This document shows positions 7,673 through 17,015 of a DNA stretch of 64,000 nucleotides, one piece after another. The stretch's first letter is position 1. The number at the start of each line of letters is the position of its first letter. Position numbers and translations under genes: made by a program. The stretch is taken from the NCBI RefSeq assembly GCF_002979755.1, contig NZ_PCPP01000001.1, positions 466,665 to 530,664 on the forward strand. Reading direction: 5' to 3'. Under the pieces are notes generated by a model, which saw nothing but the letters and a program-made list of their open reading frames with translations, did not search any database and was not told the DNA's origin. Source of the DNA: Chryseobacterium culicis (GTDB taxonomy: Bacteria > Bacteroidota > Bacteroidia > Flavobacteriales > Weeksellaceae).

Positions 7673-8623
7673 TTACTGTTGTAAAAACGCGATCAATTCA
7701 GTATTGAATTTCTGAAGTTCTTCTATAAAGAGCCCGTGGCCACTATTTTCAAATCGTACTAATCTGGAATTTTTTATTCCCTTATGCATCTGTTCTGCAA
7801 GAGCAAACTCTGCAATTTTATCCTGTACTCCATGAAAAATAACTGTAGGAATTTGGATTTTACTCAATTCGTTTCTCAAATCTGTATCCCGAAGAGCAAT
7901 TAATCCCTGAGTTGTTGCATAAGGAGAAGCTTCCATATTGATAGCAAACAGCCAATTGGTTAATTCCGGTGAAATTGAAGTTTCAGTGGCTCCAAAAATT
8001 TTACCGATGTTTTGTAAAAGCAAAGGTCTGTTGGTTTTGCTTAAAGCAATAAGTCCATTAAGATCTTCTATACGAAGTCCGTAAGGATAATCTTCTCTCT
8101 GCGTCCATATTGGGGCAGCAGCTCCAAACAAAGCAAGCTTGCTGACATGTTTGTTTCCATACTTTGCAACATAATGGATGGCAACTGCTCCTCCCATTGA
8201 AAAACCACCTAAGGTAACTTGTTGCAGATTCAGCTTTTTAATAACCTCCTCAATATCATCGGCAAATACATCATAATTGTAATTTCCGAAAGGTTTGCTT
8301 GATTTTCCGAATCCTCGAAGGGTAATTCCTATAACTCTGTATCCCTTTTCAGCCAATTCCTGATACTGATATTCAAACATGGCATCATTCAGTGGAAGGC
8401 CATGGATTAAAATTACTGCAGGACCATTCCCTAAATCTGTAATGTGTAATTTTACGTTCTTTTCAACTTCTATGTATTCTTCTCTCATTATTGAAGTTGT
8501 GATTGTACTTTGTGCATTCATTTTGATGGATAAAATTAAAAATGTAAATACTAATAATGTTTTGGATACTAATGATTTACTACGTTTTCTTGTAGATAAA
8601 TGTTTCTCCGGTTTTTGCTGCAT
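7673..8623 (-). CDS. exported alpha/beta-hydrolase
   Basis: A 316-residue hydrolase. The N-terminus is basic then hydrophobic (SLVSKTLLVFTFLILSIKMNAQ), fitting a signal peptide and a periplasmic location. The fold signatures are the oxyanion-hole HGLP (74-77), the nucleophile elbow GFSMGG with Ser142, and the catalytic His296 in NSGHGLFIEE. The sequence resembles non-haem chloroperoxidase/perhydrolase and lactone-esterase members of the fold, which are mostly cytosolic, so the signal peptide is notable. The substrate is unknown. It is monocistronic, with its own terminator, and an AraC regulator lies just upstream on the same strand. Confidence 0.82.
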   Translation of the reverse strand: MQQKPEKHLSTRKRSKSLVSKTLLVFTFLILSIKMNAQSTITTSIMREEYIEVEKNVKLHITDLGNGPAVILIHGLPLNDAMFEYQYQELAEKGYRVIGITLRGFGKSSKPFGNYNYDVFADDIEEVIKKLNLQQVTLGGFSMGGAVAIHYVAKYGNKHVSKLALFGAAAPIWTQREDYPYGLRIEDLNGLIALSKTNRPLLLQNIGKIFGATETSISPELTNWLFAINMEASPYATTQGLIALRDTDLRNELSKIQIPTVIFHGVQDKIAEFALAEQMHKGIKNSRLVRFENSGHGLFIEELQKFNTELIAFLQQ

Positions 8624-8714
8624 TTGAAATCTGTTTTTATTTCTAATGCAAAATTACATTACCAGTAATGCATCTTTATAGACATTTTAACCCTTATAAT
8701 TGCACTTTTTCCCC

Positions 8715-9554
8715 TTATCGTAATGCTATATATTGTTTACGGAATTGCAAAGGAGATTGTCCGCAGTGTTTCGTAAATATACGGACAAAGTAAGCATCAT
8801 CTTCGTAGCCCAGTTCATAGCCAATTTCTTTTACCGTTAGAACAGAATGAGCTAAAAGCCTTTTAGCTTCAAGAATAATACGTTCCATGACGATCTGTTT
8901 GGGTGACAGGTATCCGAACTGAGTGATTTTTTTATTCAGATTTTTAGGAGTCACAAAAAGAAAATCTGCGTAGTCAGAAATATGGTGCGAAGTTTTGAAA
9001 TTTTGCTCAACCAGCTGACTGAATTTGCGTACAAAATCCAGTTCCTGATTATTACCGTTATCATTAAGGTTATGCTTTATTTTCCAGATTCGGGTTCCTT
9101 TTATAATCAGTTGCTTGAGCAGAAGCTGAAGCATTTCCTCATTGGCTGCATCCACATTTTCACTTTCAAACTGAATATTATTGAAAATACTCTGTATAGA
9201 CAACGATTCCTCTTCGTTTAATTCAATAGAAGGAATTTCATAAACATTGTTATATAAAATACCATGGCAGGCTACCTCAGAATCATTGATCTCAACACAG
9301 TAAAAATCCCGGCTGTAATAGAGTAAAATCCCTTCCAGTTCTCCATCATCTTTCAATTCAAAAATCTGAGAGTGATTAACAAAAAACAGCGTATCAGAAG
9401 TAATGTGATAGTTGCTGAAATCAATCAGTACATTTCCCCTTTTCAGAAAAAGGATTTTCATATATCCTTCAAGCAATGAAAGAGTCTCATCAATATGAGC
9501 TCCCATGTTGATCTGCATAAACCCAATCTTGTCTGAAAAATGCTTAAAAGCCAT
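8715..9554 (-). CDS. AraC-family transcriptional regulator
   Basis: A 279-residue cytoplasmic DNA-binding protein. The N-terminal part (about 1-150) is a cupin-like ligand-sensing region. The C-terminal double helix-turn-helix (about 180-279) includes FLFVTPKNLNKKITQFGY and LTVKEIGYELGYEDDAYFVRIF, the hallmark of the family. It ends 91 bp before the start of the alpha/beta hydrolase on the same strand and is the natural candidate to regulate it, though no operator repeat is obvious in that gap. The inducer is unknown. Confidence 0.88.
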   Translation of the reverse strand: MAFKHFSDKIGFMQINMGAHIDETLSLLEGYMKILFLKRGNVLIDFSNYHITSDTLFFVNHSQIFELKDDGELEGILLYYSRDFYCVEINDSEVACHGILYNNVYEIPSIELNEEESLSIQSIFNNIQFESENVDAANEEMLQLLLKQLIIKGTRIWKIKHNLNDNGNNQELDFVRKFSQLVEQNFKTSHHISDYADFLFVTPKNLNKKITQFGYLSPKQIVMERIILEAKRLLAHSVLTVKEIGYELGYEDDAYFVRIFTKHCGQSPLQFRKQYIALR

Positions 9555-9671
9555 AGTATTTAATTAGTAAGCAAAAATAGAAACTAGAATTTAATTGTCA
9601 TTAACAAATACAGCCATTTTGATAACTTCCATCAATCATCTGAAAACAAACATTCAATGATTAAGGTAAAG

Positions 9672-9743
9672 TGGCCTCATCAGGGATCGAACCTGAATCT
9701 AAAGTTTAGGAAACTTTTATTCTATCCATTGAACTATAAGGCC
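9672..9743 (-). tRNA. tRNA-Arg (anticodon CCT)
   Basis: On the minus strand GGCCTTA pairs with TGAGGCC as acceptor stem. The anticodon arm is AAAGT-TTCCTAA-ACTTT with anticodon CCT. The T arm is TCAGG-TTCGATC-CCTGA. The discriminator is A, and CCA is not encoded. The length of 72 nt and all four arms are intact. Confidence 0.95.
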
Positions 9744-10119
9744 TGTTTTTAAAAGAAGCACTGCCTTTACTTCTCTAAACTTCATTCTCTTAAATTTTCC
9801 TCAAACGCAAAAACAAGATTCAATTCCTTTATTAATAAGAAGGCCGAGAAAACGACAATATCGCTGATGAAGCTATACGTTTGCTTATTGAGAATCAACG
9901 AAGTTGATTACATCTTTGCTCCTTTTAGAATATAAATTTTATATAATTAACCTTTGCGTAAAAGTTTAAGCTGAATACATACTTTTTTCAGATATTAACC
10001 GAGTCGAATAATCTTCAGAAAGCTTTATTTAAAAAGGGTATATGGATAAAAGAATCTGCCCTTTAGAGGCAGATCCAGTAGATAAATACATCTCATTTTT
10101 TTAATTAGACAACAATAAA

Positions 10120-10150
10120 AAGCACAGCCGACAATGCTGTGCTTAAATTT
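10120..10150. terminator. bidirectional terminator-like hairpin
   Basis: AAGCACAGC (10120-10128) pairs with GCTGTGCTT (10136-10144). A-rich sequence precedes it and AAATTTTTA follows, so it can work in both directions. It lies 180 bp past the minus-strand lipoprotein hydrolase gene and in front of the tRNA. Confidence 0.6.
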
Positions 10151-10276
10151 TTATTTCAAATTTAATTGCAATTTCAATAGTAGTAAGAAAAGCAAATAAA
10201 GTTTCCACTTCGATTTTTATTACATAGTAAATGTAGTAATAATTTTAATACGAAATATGAATTTAATGTTAAAATT

Positions 10277-10312
10277 CACAAGTTATCCACAATTTGTTGT
10301 GGATAACTTGTG
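10277..10312. terminator. perfect 16-bp inverted repeat carrying two DnaA boxes
   Basis: The two 16-base arms (10277-10292 and 10297-10312) are perfectly complementary around a TTTG loop. Each arm contains TTATCCACA, the exact DnaA-box consensus, in opposite orientation. It lies 13 bp beyond the stop of the minus-strand hydrolase gene, where a terminator would be expected, but the T-tract behind it is weak (AATTTTAAC). It could be a terminator, a DnaA-binding or titration site, or both. Confidence 0.55.
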
Positions 10313-10325
10313 GGATTCTTTGAAA

Positions 10326-11096
10326 CTATTGTTCAGAAAGATATTTTAAAACAAAATCATTTAAGATTTTTTTCTCTTCATCACTGCCTTTATTGTCCAT
10401 ATGACCATGATTGATCGAAGTGGGCTGTACTGTTATAGAATATTTTTTTTGTTCTGTTTCATTGGGAAGCACACCTTCATCAGCCGGATAATCGTTGGAG
10501 CGTAAAGAATAAATTTTAGGAACTGAAGTTCTCGGAAGAAACATTCTCCGGTTATCCATTGTGATCAGTTTATACACCAGATTAGGATGCTGATTACCGA
10601 ATAGCGCTACCATATCACCGCCATTGGAATGTCCTATTAAGGTCAGATGTTTATAATCAAGTTCCGGTTTTGTCTTTTTAAGTTCATTGAGTACAAACAG
10701 AATGTTATCCGAACCATTTTGCCAGAAAGGTCTTCTCACCATTTGTAAATTTCCTTCTGTAGGGAGCAGGCTGTCTGTAGCCAGTTCATGTTGAATGCTT
10801 ACTGTGAAATAGCCTTTTGAAGCCAGTTTTTCCATTAAATAAGAGTACACAAGGTAATCTCCGCCTTTATTGAGACCATATCCATGATTGAAAATAATAA
10901 CCTGTGGGTTGAGAATTTTCTTATCTGTTTTTGGATAATAAAAAGCAACAGGGATCTTGCGGTTTCTGCTCTGATCCAAAAAGGTCAAAGTATCCAGTTT
11001 CACTTTGTAATCATGACTTTGATTATTTTTCTTTTGTACAGTACAGCTGGTTATAAAAAGAGGAACGGCAAAAAGAATAGAAAAGGAATACTTCAT
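10326..11096 (-). CDS. lipoprotein alpha/beta-hydrolase, chlorophyllase/PAF-acetylhydrolase-like
   Basis: A 256-residue membrane-anchored esterase. The signal peptide MKYSFSILFAVPLFITSC ends in a lipobox with Cys18 as lipidation site. The fold signatures are FNHGYG (oxyanion hole, about 69-74), the elbow GHSNGG with Ser157, and a late histidine in INHGHMDN. The arrangement resembles the dienelactone-hydrolase/chlorophyllase-type group acting on small esters. It starts 9 bp after the stop of the epoxide hydrolase gene, so the two are co-transcribed. The natural substrate is unknown. Confidence 0.8.
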   Translation of the reverse strand: MKYSFSILFAVPLFITSCTVQKKNNQSHDYKVKLDTLTFLDQSRNRKIPVAFYYPKTDKKILNPQVIIFNHGYGLNKGGDYLVYSYLMEKLASKGYFTVSIQHELATDSLLPTEGNLQMVRRPFWQNGSDNILFVLNELKKTKPELDYKHLTLIGHSNGGDMVALFGNQHPNLVYKLITMDNRRMFLPRTSVPKIYSLRSNDYPADEGVLPNETEQKKYSITVQPTSINHGHMDNKGSDEEKKILNDFVLKYLSEQ

Positions 11097-11105
11097 GGAT
11101 TGTTT

Positions 11106-12215
11106 TTATTTAACAGAATAAAAGAATGATCTTAATTCATCTGCAAATATATGAGGTAATTCCAGTGCGGCAAAATGACCACCTTCGTTCATCTTTTTAA
11201 AACTGGTCACATTTACGAAACGTTCTGCCCATTCTTTGGGAAACTGAGCTTCACGGGGAAATACGAGTACTCCGGCCGGAACATTGCTTTTTTGATGAAT
11301 GTGTGCTCCGCTCCATAAAGCTGCTGCATCTTCTTTGTACATTCTGGCAGAAGATCCTATGGTTTGCGTTACCCAGTAAATCATAATATTGGTAAGCATT
11401 TCATCTTTTCCTCCAAAGGCTGTTTCTATTAATTCCGGGGGCGCTCCTGCATTGGTAAAACTTATAATCCAGCCTGCAAGTCCAACAGGAGAGTCATTCA
11501 GGCCATACGCAAGAGACTGGGGTTTGGTAGACTGAACCATGGCATAGGCTCCTTCACTATACCACCATTGTTGTACAAACTGTGCGAATGCTTTTTCATC
11601 TTCACTCATCGTTGCCGGATCTTCCTGTCCCATAGGATATCCTACATCGGTAAGGTGAACAGCTTCCAGTGCATCGGGATATTTTGAAGTCAGTGCTTTT
11701 ACAACTCCCATACCTATATCTCCTCCGGCAGCACAAAATTTTTCATATCCAAGGACTTCTGTCATCAGTTTTTTCCAAAGATCAGCTACTCTGGCACTGC
11801 TGACAGCTGTTTTATCAGAAAAACCAAATCCGGGAATAGAAGGAATAACAAGATCAAAACTCTGTTCACCTTGTGTAAGCAATGGAATAATTTTATGAAA
11901 ACGATAATAGCTGTCCGGCCAGCCATGGGTAAGAATAAGGGGTTTTGGATGAGCTCCTTTTCCTCTTATGTATTGAAAATGAATCAGAATTCCATCTATT
12001 TCAGCGGTGTACTGAGGATGTTGATTCAACTGCTGCTCGTGCATTCTCCAGTTGTAATCATGGATCCAATAATGGGTAAGTTCTTTCAGGTATTTTTCGT
12101 TGGTACCATAATTCCAATCAGAACCTTCGGGTTCTCCGGGCCAGCGGGCATTTTGCAGACGGTTTTTAAGATCGGTGATCACCGATTCAGGAATGTTAAC
12201 AGTAAATGGTTCCAT
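11106..12215 (-). CDS. epoxide hydrolase with EHN domain
   Basis: I take the internal start MEPFTVNIPESVI, which opens the EHN domain; the longer upstream reading adds unrelated residues. The product has 369 residues. The N-terminal EHN region (about 1-110) contains LKNRLQNARWPGEPEG. The alpha/beta-hydrolase core follows with HGWPDSYYRF (oxyanion hole), GGDIGMG (nucleophile Asp), and a C-terminal GGHFAALE with the catalytic His. These are the features of microsomal-type epoxide hydrolases, which open epoxides to diols. No signal peptide. It forms a two-gene operon with the downstream lipoprotein hydrolase, and an NAD(P)-binding reductase is divergent. Confidence 0.85.
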   Translation of the reverse strand: MEPFTVNIPESVITDLKNRLQNARWPGEPEGSDWNYGTNEKYLKELTHYWIHDYNWRMHEQQLNQHPQYTAEIDGILIHFQYIRGKGAHPKPLILTHGWPDSYYRFHKIIPLLTQGEQSFDLVIPSIPGFGFSDKTAVSSARVADLWKKLMTEVLGYEKFCAAGGDIGMGVVKALTSKYPDALEAVHLTDVGYPMGQEDPATMSEDEKAFAQFVQQWWYSEGAYAMVQSTKPQSLAYGLNDSPVGLAGWIISFTNAGAPPELIETAFGGKDEMLTNIMIYWVTQTIGSSARMYKEDAAALWSGAHIHQKSNVPAGVLVFPREAQFPKEWAERFVNVTSFKKMNEGGHFAALELPHIFADELRSFFYSVK

Positions 12216-12560
12216 ATGTATATATTTTATTGGTGTAAATGCTTTTTTGGAATATACTGATAGTAAGAAGGTTATCAAAGTTAAAAACTTTCTCTTTTCA
12301 AAAGTGTTGTCGAAATCATAAATTTTTTGATTTTTTACATGGTGAAAAAAGTGTAACTTTAATTCATTAAAATCTCGTAATACATATTACTATCAGTCAG
12401 GCTACTTTTTGACCTGAACATCTTAGGTTCAATTTTCTGAACCCAATACCTTCATTATATCATAACTAAAGCAAAGACAACATGTTATTTGCCCTATCAA
12501 TGGTTATTAGCGCAGCATTGGCTAGTGATTATTGATATTTAATATTTAAAGAAAATCAAT
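12216..12560. other. divergent promoter region
   Basis: Separates the epoxide hydrolase operon from the divergent NAD(P)-binding protein. GGTTCA (12426-12431) and TGAACC (12438-12443) form a perfect six-base dyad, a possible operator. No open reading frame of note is seen. Confidence 0.4.
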
Positions 12561-13199
12561 ATGAAAACCTATAAAATTGCCGTAATCGGCGGAACAGGAA
12601 AATCCGGAAAATATCTGGTGCAAAACCTCCTTGAGAAAGGGTATTCTCTTAAACTTTTAGTAAGAAACCCTGAAAACGTTACCTTTCAAAATCCATTCAT
12701 TGAAGTTGTAAAAGGAGATGCGAGAGATGAAGCATCGGTTCATAGATTGCTTGAAGGAACCGATCTTGTAATAAGCACTTTAGGACAGCCAAAAGGAGAG
12801 AAGTCTATATTCAGTGATGCTGCAAAAAATATCATCAGAGCGATGAACCATTTTGGAATGAAGCGCTATATGGTAACTACCGGATTAAGTGTAAATACAC
12901 CTTTTGATCATAAAAATGAAAGCATTAAAATAGCTACTGAATGGATGTATCAGAATTATCCTGAAACAACGGAAGACAAACAAAAAGAGTATGAATCTCT
13001 TGTGGAAAGTACACTGAACTGGACTTTGATAAGACTGCCACTGATTCATCTTACCGAAGAAAGGTTTACCACTGAAACAAGTTTTACAGATTGCAAAGGT
13101 GAAAGTATCAGTGCTGCGGATCTTGCGGAATTTCTGGTTTCTCAGATTGATGATGCTGAATACATACAAAAGAGTCCGTTTTTGTATAATCTGAAATGA
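12561..13199 (+). CDS. NAD(P)-binding NmrA/SDR-like protein
   Basis: A 212-residue single-domain Rossmann protein. KIAVIGGTGKSGKYLVQNLLE at the N-terminus gives the GxxGxxG dinucleotide-binding loop. Later regions DLVISTLGQPKG and YMVTTGL correspond to the atypical SDR core. There is no clear YxxxK catalytic pair, so it belongs with NmrA-type or NAD(P)H:quinone/flavin-reductase-like members, which can be redox sensors or reductases. Cytoplasmic. It is divergent from the epoxide hydrolase operon across a region with a small dyad. A repeat element follows its stop codon. The exact substrate cannot be assigned. Confidence 0.78.
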   Translation: MKTYKIAVIGGTGKSGKYLVQNLLEKGYSLKLLVRNPENVTFQNPFIEVVKGDARDEASVHRLLEGTDLVISTLGQPKGEKSIFSDAAKNIIRAMNHFGMKRYMVTTGLSVNTPFDHKNESIKIATEWMYQNYPETTEDKQKEYESLVESTLNWTLIRLPLIHLTEERFTTETSFTDCKGESISAADLAEFLVSQIDDAEYIQKSPFLYNLK

Positions 13200-13212
13200 T
13201 AAAGAATATTTA

Positions 13213-13343
13213 AAGAAGAAGCTGTCTCAATAATCCGGCTAGTGGATTTTTGTCATGCTGACGAAGGAAGAATCCCGTTAATAATCAACGATATGGGATA
13301 CTTCATTTCATTCAGAATGACACTTTTGAGACAGCTTCTTTTA
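13213..13343. repeat. intergenic inverted-repeat element
   Basis: A 15-bp perfect terminal inverted repeat (AAGAAGCTGTCTCAA at 13216-13230 and its complement at 13326-13340) encloses a second imperfect one (GTCATGCTGACGAAGG..., matched by TTCATTCAGAATGAC). The nested arrangement and lack of coding potential fit a small non-autonomous repeat of the kind common between convergent genes in this group. Here it lies between two convergent genes and may act as a bidirectional terminator. Confidence 0.7.
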
Positions 13344-13359
13344 ATTCTTATAAGAGTTT

Positions 13360-14127
13360 TTATTTTTTTCGGCCATACATCAAAATACGCTTAAATGCAT
13401 AGATTGCCGGATATTTTGTAAATCTTTGAGCGATGCGTGATTTAAATTCGGAAATGAAATTTTCTTTTTGCTCTTTTTCCAAACGCTCAAGATAAGGGAG
13501 CAGAGCGGTTCCTGAAATAAATTCATAGAGTGCTTCATGGTCATCTGCAATAATCGGATAAACTTTCTGGAATATTTCAATATCCTGAATTCCGTTGTCA
13601 AACAAAATTTGGGCATAATCATCCATTGAAAGTACAGGTGAATCACGGTTGAAATGATTGAGTTGTGAGGCATAAGGTTCTTCGTCTGCCATTTCCGTAA
13701 GAATCTGATTCAGGACATTTTCTTTCTGAACAGGCATCTGAATAGCTAACTGCCCATTCTGTGAAAGTAATCCAATGATTTTAGGAAATAACGTTTCGTG
13801 ATCATCTGCCCACTGTAAAGCGGCATTACTGAAGACAAGATCCCATTTTTGGTCAGACTGCGCTGTTTCTTCAATGGTCTGCAGCTTAAAGTGCAGGTTG
13901 TCATTTTCAAATTTTTTCGATTTCTCAAGCATTTCTGCAGATGAATCAATTCCTAAAAATGTAGAGCCTGCCAGTTTTTCTGTCAGAATAGAGGTTTGCT
14001 CTCCGGTACCACAGCCTAGGTCAATCGCTTTTATATTGTTTTCAGGCTTGATTAATGCTGCTAAATCATAAAAGGGTTTGTAACGAACATCTTTGTATTG
14101 ATCATATAATTCGGGATTCCAAGGCAT
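13360..14127 (-). CDS. tam: trans-aconitate 2-methyltransferase-like SAM methyltransferase
   Basis: A 255-residue class I methyltransferase. The start MPWNPELYDQYKDVRYKPFYDL is the typical Tam opening. Motif I is AIDLGCGTGEQTSIL (about 35-49), followed by GIDSSAEMLEKSKK and a DLVFSNAALQWADD motif near 100. Tam methylates trans-aconitate, a toxic by-product of aconitase, using S-adenosylmethionine in the cytosol. Length and motifs match the family, but close Tam relatives with other small-acid substrates exist. The gene stands alone, convergent with the NAD(P)-binding protein and upstream of the uvrA terminator. Confidence 0.75.
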   Translation of the reverse strand: MPWNPELYDQYKDVRYKPFYDLAALIKPENNIKAIDLGCGTGEQTSILTEKLAGSTFLGIDSSAEMLEKSKKFENDNLHFKLQTIEETAQSDQKWDLVFSNAALQWADDHETLFPKIIGLLSQNGQLAIQMPVQKENVLNQILTEMADEEPYASQLNHFNRDSPVLSMDDYAQILFDNGIQDIEIFQKVYPIIADDHEALYEFISGTALLPYLERLEKEQKENFISEFKSRIAQRFTKYPAIYAFKRILMYGRKK

Positions 14128-14182
14128 AAAAAATAATTTTGTAATGGGTTAACTTTAATAAAGATAGAGAATCTAAATAAAA

Positions 14183-14210
14183 AATCGGCTGTTTTTAAAA
14201 ACAGCCGATT
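14183..14210 (-). terminator. terminator of uvrA
   Basis: A 28-bp perfect palindrome (half-site AATCGGCTGTTTTT) begins 6 bp past the uvrA stop. On the minus strand it is followed by TTTTATTT. Confidence 0.85.
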
Positions 14211-14215
14211 GTATT

Positions 14216-17008
14216 TTATTGTTCCAATTTTTCCTTGATATATTTTGCGGTGTGTGACTTTTTATTTTTTGTCAGATCTTCAGGAGTTCCTGCAAATACA
14301 ACTTCTCCGCCATGTTTTCCTGCTTCCGGACCGATATCAATAATATAGTCGGCACATTTGATAATATCAGGCTGGTGCTCAATAACAATCACTGAATGTC
14401 CAAGGTCAATCAATGCCTGCAATGATTTCAATAATTTCTGAATATCATGGAAGTGAAGTCCTGTAGAAGGTTCATCAAAGATAAATAAAGTTTTATCTGT
14501 TGTTACCCCTTTTACTAGGAATGAAGCCAGCTTCACACGCTGTGCCTCACCGCCGGAAAGGGTAGAAGAGCTTTGTCCCAGCTGAAGATAACCTAAACCT
14601 ACTTCCTGCAGCGGTCTCAGCTTTGTTACGATCTTCTCTTCATTATTGTCTTTAAAGAATGCCAATGCTTCATCTACGGTCATATGAAGAATATCAGAGA
14701 TGTTTTTCTCATCGAATCTTACTTCAAGGATTTCATTCTTGAAACGTGTTCCTTTACAAACCTCACATTCAAGCTCGATATCTGCCATAAACTGCATGGA
14801 AACATTGATGACACCTTCCCCTTTACATTCATCACATCTTCCTCCGTCTACGTTGAAAGAGAAGTGTTTAGGCTTGTATCCCATCATTTTTGCTACTTTC
14901 TGTTTTGCGAAAAGATCACGGATGTCATCATAGGCTTTCAGATAAGTTACCGGGTTTGAGCGGGATGATTTTCCAATCGGGTTCTGATCAATCAGTTCAA
15001 TATTTTTGATCAGCTTTTTGGGAAATTCTACGGAATCGTAATCTCCTTTTTTACCACCCATTCCTAACTGAATCTGAATGTCATTGGTAAGAATTTCTTT
15101 CATTAAAGTAGATTTTCCACTTCCTGAAACTCCGGAAATCACCACCAGACTTTCAAGCGGAACATCTATATCTATGTTTTTAAGATTGTTCTGGCGGGCA
15201 CCTTTAATGTGAATCCATTCTTTGCCTTTTCTTCGCTTCTTCGGAACCTCAATTTCCAGTCTTCCGGTAAGGTATTCTGAGGTAAGTGTGTTAGCTTTTT
15301 TCAGATCTTTATAATCTCCGGCAAATACCAGTTCACCACCAAGATAGCCTGCTTCCGGACCAATATCAATAATATAATCAGCGGCTCTCATTACATCTTC
15401 ATCATGTTCTACCACAATTACGGTGTTTCCAAGGTCACGAAGATTTTTCAGTACTTCAATCAGGTTTTCCGTATCTTTGGAGTGAAGCCCGATAGAAGGT
15501 TCATCCAGAATATAAATAGAACCCACCAGAGAACTTCCTAAGCTTGTAGCAAGATTGATTCTCTGACTTTCTCCTCCCGAAAGGGTATTGGAAGTTCTGT
15601 TTAATGTTAAATATCCTAATCCTACTTTTAATAAGAATTCCAGACGGGTGGTGATTTCGTACATCAGTCTTTTAGCCACTTCCTTGTCGTGATCTGAAAG
15701 CTTTAATCCGTTGATTAATGGAGAAAGTTCATCCAAAGGAAGTTCAATCATCGACTGGATATTGTGTCCGTCTACTTTTACCCAGTTGGTTTCTTCGCGA
15801 AGTCTCAATCCTTCACAGGTAGGACAAAGGGTTTTCCCTCTGTAACGGGAAAGCATCACTCTGTACTGGATTTTATAAAGGTTTTCTTCAAGCATTTTGA
15901 AGAAATTATTAATGCATGGGAAATTACTTTTTCCGTCACCTTTCCAAAGGAAGTTTTTCTGTTCTTTTGTTAACTGATGGTAAGGTTTGTGGATAGGGAA
16001 GTCACCTGCTTTTTTGATGAAGTCCTTTTTCCATTCGCTCATTGTTTCTCCTCTCCAGCATACGACTGCATCTTCGTAGATGGACAGCGTTTTGTTGGGA
16101 ACCACAAGGTCTTCATCAATTCCGATTACTTTTCCATATCCTTCACATGCAGGACATGCTCCGTATGGATTATTAAAGCTGAAAAAATGAACATTCGGTT
16201 CAAGGAACTCCATTCCGTCCAGCTCAAATTTATTGGAGAATTCTTTTACTTTTTCAGTATCTGTATTCTTTAATGAACAATAGCCACGTCCTTCATAGAA
16301 TGCCATTTGAATAGAATCGGCAAGCCTCTGTAAAAAACTTTCATCTTCTTCATATGAGAAACGGTCAATAACAAGATTGATTGCCATTCCTTTTTCAGGA
16401 GCAAATCCAAAGCTTTCCAGATCTTCAATACCCGCTACATTTCCATTGATCTCCAGTCTTGTGAAACCTGCCAGTTTTAAAACGTTCAGCGTTTCTTTAA
16501 AATTGTCTGCATCATATTCCAAAGGAGCCGTCAGTAGAAAAGAAGTATCTTTTTTAGAAGCTTTAATGAAGTCTACTACATCAGAAACCGAATCCTTTTT
16601 CACTTCTTCTCCGGAAACCGGTGAAAAGGTTTTCCCGATTCTGGCAAATAAAAGCTTCATATAATCGTAGATCTCTGTAGAAGTTCCCACAGTAGAACGC
16701 GGATTGGAAGAAATTACTTTCTGCTGGATGGCAATGGAAGGGGCAAGTCCTTTGATATCATCAACCTTTGGTTTTTCTAATTTCCCCAAAAACTGACGGG
16801 CATAAGAACTTAAACTTTCAACATATCTTCTCTGTCCTTCAGCATAAATAGTATCAAAAGCCAAAGAGGATTTACCGCTTCCTGAAACTCCTGTAATAAC
16901 AATCAGTTTGTTTTTCGGAATCAGGACGTCTATATGTTTCAGATTGTTAAGATGTGCATTCTTAACGAAAATCTGTTTTTTTATATCTATTTCTGTTATG
17001 TTAGCCAT
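14216..17008 (-). CDS. uvrA: excinuclease ABC subunit A
   Basis: UvrA, the damage-sensing ATPase of nucleotide excision repair. I start at [11 protein letters not shown], 7 bp after the upstream stop; Met at 17023, overlapping that stop, is the alternative. The product has about 930 residues. It contains two ABC modules: Walker [15 protein letters not shown] near the N-terminus and [15 protein letters not shown] in the second half, with signatures [12 protein letters not shown] and [12 protein letters not shown] and Walker B DEPSIGLH and DEPSTGLH. Zinc-finger cysteines are visible ([31 protein letters not shown]). It probably shares a transcript with the preceding secreted-protein gene. All key residues are present. 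Confidence 0.95.
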   Translation of the reverse strand: MANITEIDIKKQIFVKNAHLNNLKHIDVLIPKNKLIVITGVSGSGKSSLAFDTIYAEGQRRYVESLSSYARQFLGKLEKPKVDDIKGLAPSIAIQQKVISSNPRSTVGTSTEIYDYMKLLFARIGKTFSPVSGEEVKKDSVSDVVDFIKASKKDTSFLLTAPLEYDADNFKETLNVLKLAGFTRLEINGNVAGIEDLESFGFAPEKGMAINLVIDRFSYEEDESFLQRLADSIQMAFYEGRGYCSLKNTDTEKVKEFSNKFELDGMEFLEPNVHFFSFNNPYGACPACEGYGKVIGIDEDLVVPNKTLSIYEDAVVCWRGETMSEWKKDFIKKAGDFPIHKPYHQLTKEQKNFLWKGDGKSNFPCINNFFKMLEENLYKIQYRVMLSRYRGKTLCPTCEGLRLREETNWVKVDGHNIQSMIELPLDELSPLINGLKLSDHDKEVAKRLMYEITTRLEFLLKVGLGYLTLNRTSNTLSGGESQRINLATSLGSSLVGSIYILDEPSIGLHSKDTENLIEVLKNLRDLGNTVIVVEHDEDVMRAADYIIDIGPEAGYLGGELVFAGDYKDLKKANTLTSEYLTGRLEIEVPKKRRKGKEWIHIKGARQNNLKNIDIDVPLESLVVISGVSGSGKSTLMKEILTNDIQIQLGMGGKKGDYDSVEFPKKLIKNIELIDQNPIGKSSRSNPVTYLKAYDDIRDLFAKQKVAKMMGYKPKHFSFNVDGGRCDECKGEGVINVSMQFMADIELECEVCKGTRFKNEILEVRFDEKNISDILHMTVDEALAFFKDNNEEKIVTKLRPLQEVGLGYLQLGQSSSTLSGGEAQRVKLASFLVKGVTTDKTLFIFDEPSTGLHFHDIQKLLKSLQALIDLGHSVIVIEHQPDIIKCADYIIDIGPEAGKHGGEVVFAGTPEDLTKNKKSHTAKYIKEKLEQ

Positions 17009-17015
17009 ATTTTGT

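Larger units (their letters stand above)
9744..10325. other. gene-free stretch beside tRNA-Arg
   Basis: About 580 bp with no convincing protein gene; the longest plausible reading is about 22 codons at 9868. It holds a stem without T-tract at 10054-10074 (ATCTGCC/GGCAGAT), a terminator-like hairpin at 10120-10144, and the long DnaA-box palindrome at 10277-10312. No integrase, direct repeat of the tRNA end or IS trace is seen. Confidence 0.5.

Noticed and set aside
9672..9743. Genomic island integrated at the tRNA-Arg gene
   Set aside because: No integrase next to the tRNA and no repeat of its 3' end within the window.
9744..10325. Chromosome replication origin (gene-free stretch with DnaA boxes)
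   Set aside because: Only two DnaA boxes, both within one hairpin; no clear unwinding element, no dnaA or other origin neighbours, and gene orientation does not switch across the site.
14684..16664. Several plus-strand readings opposite uvrA
   Set aside because: Antisense frames of a strongly conserved gene; Cys/Phe-rich and without start signals.
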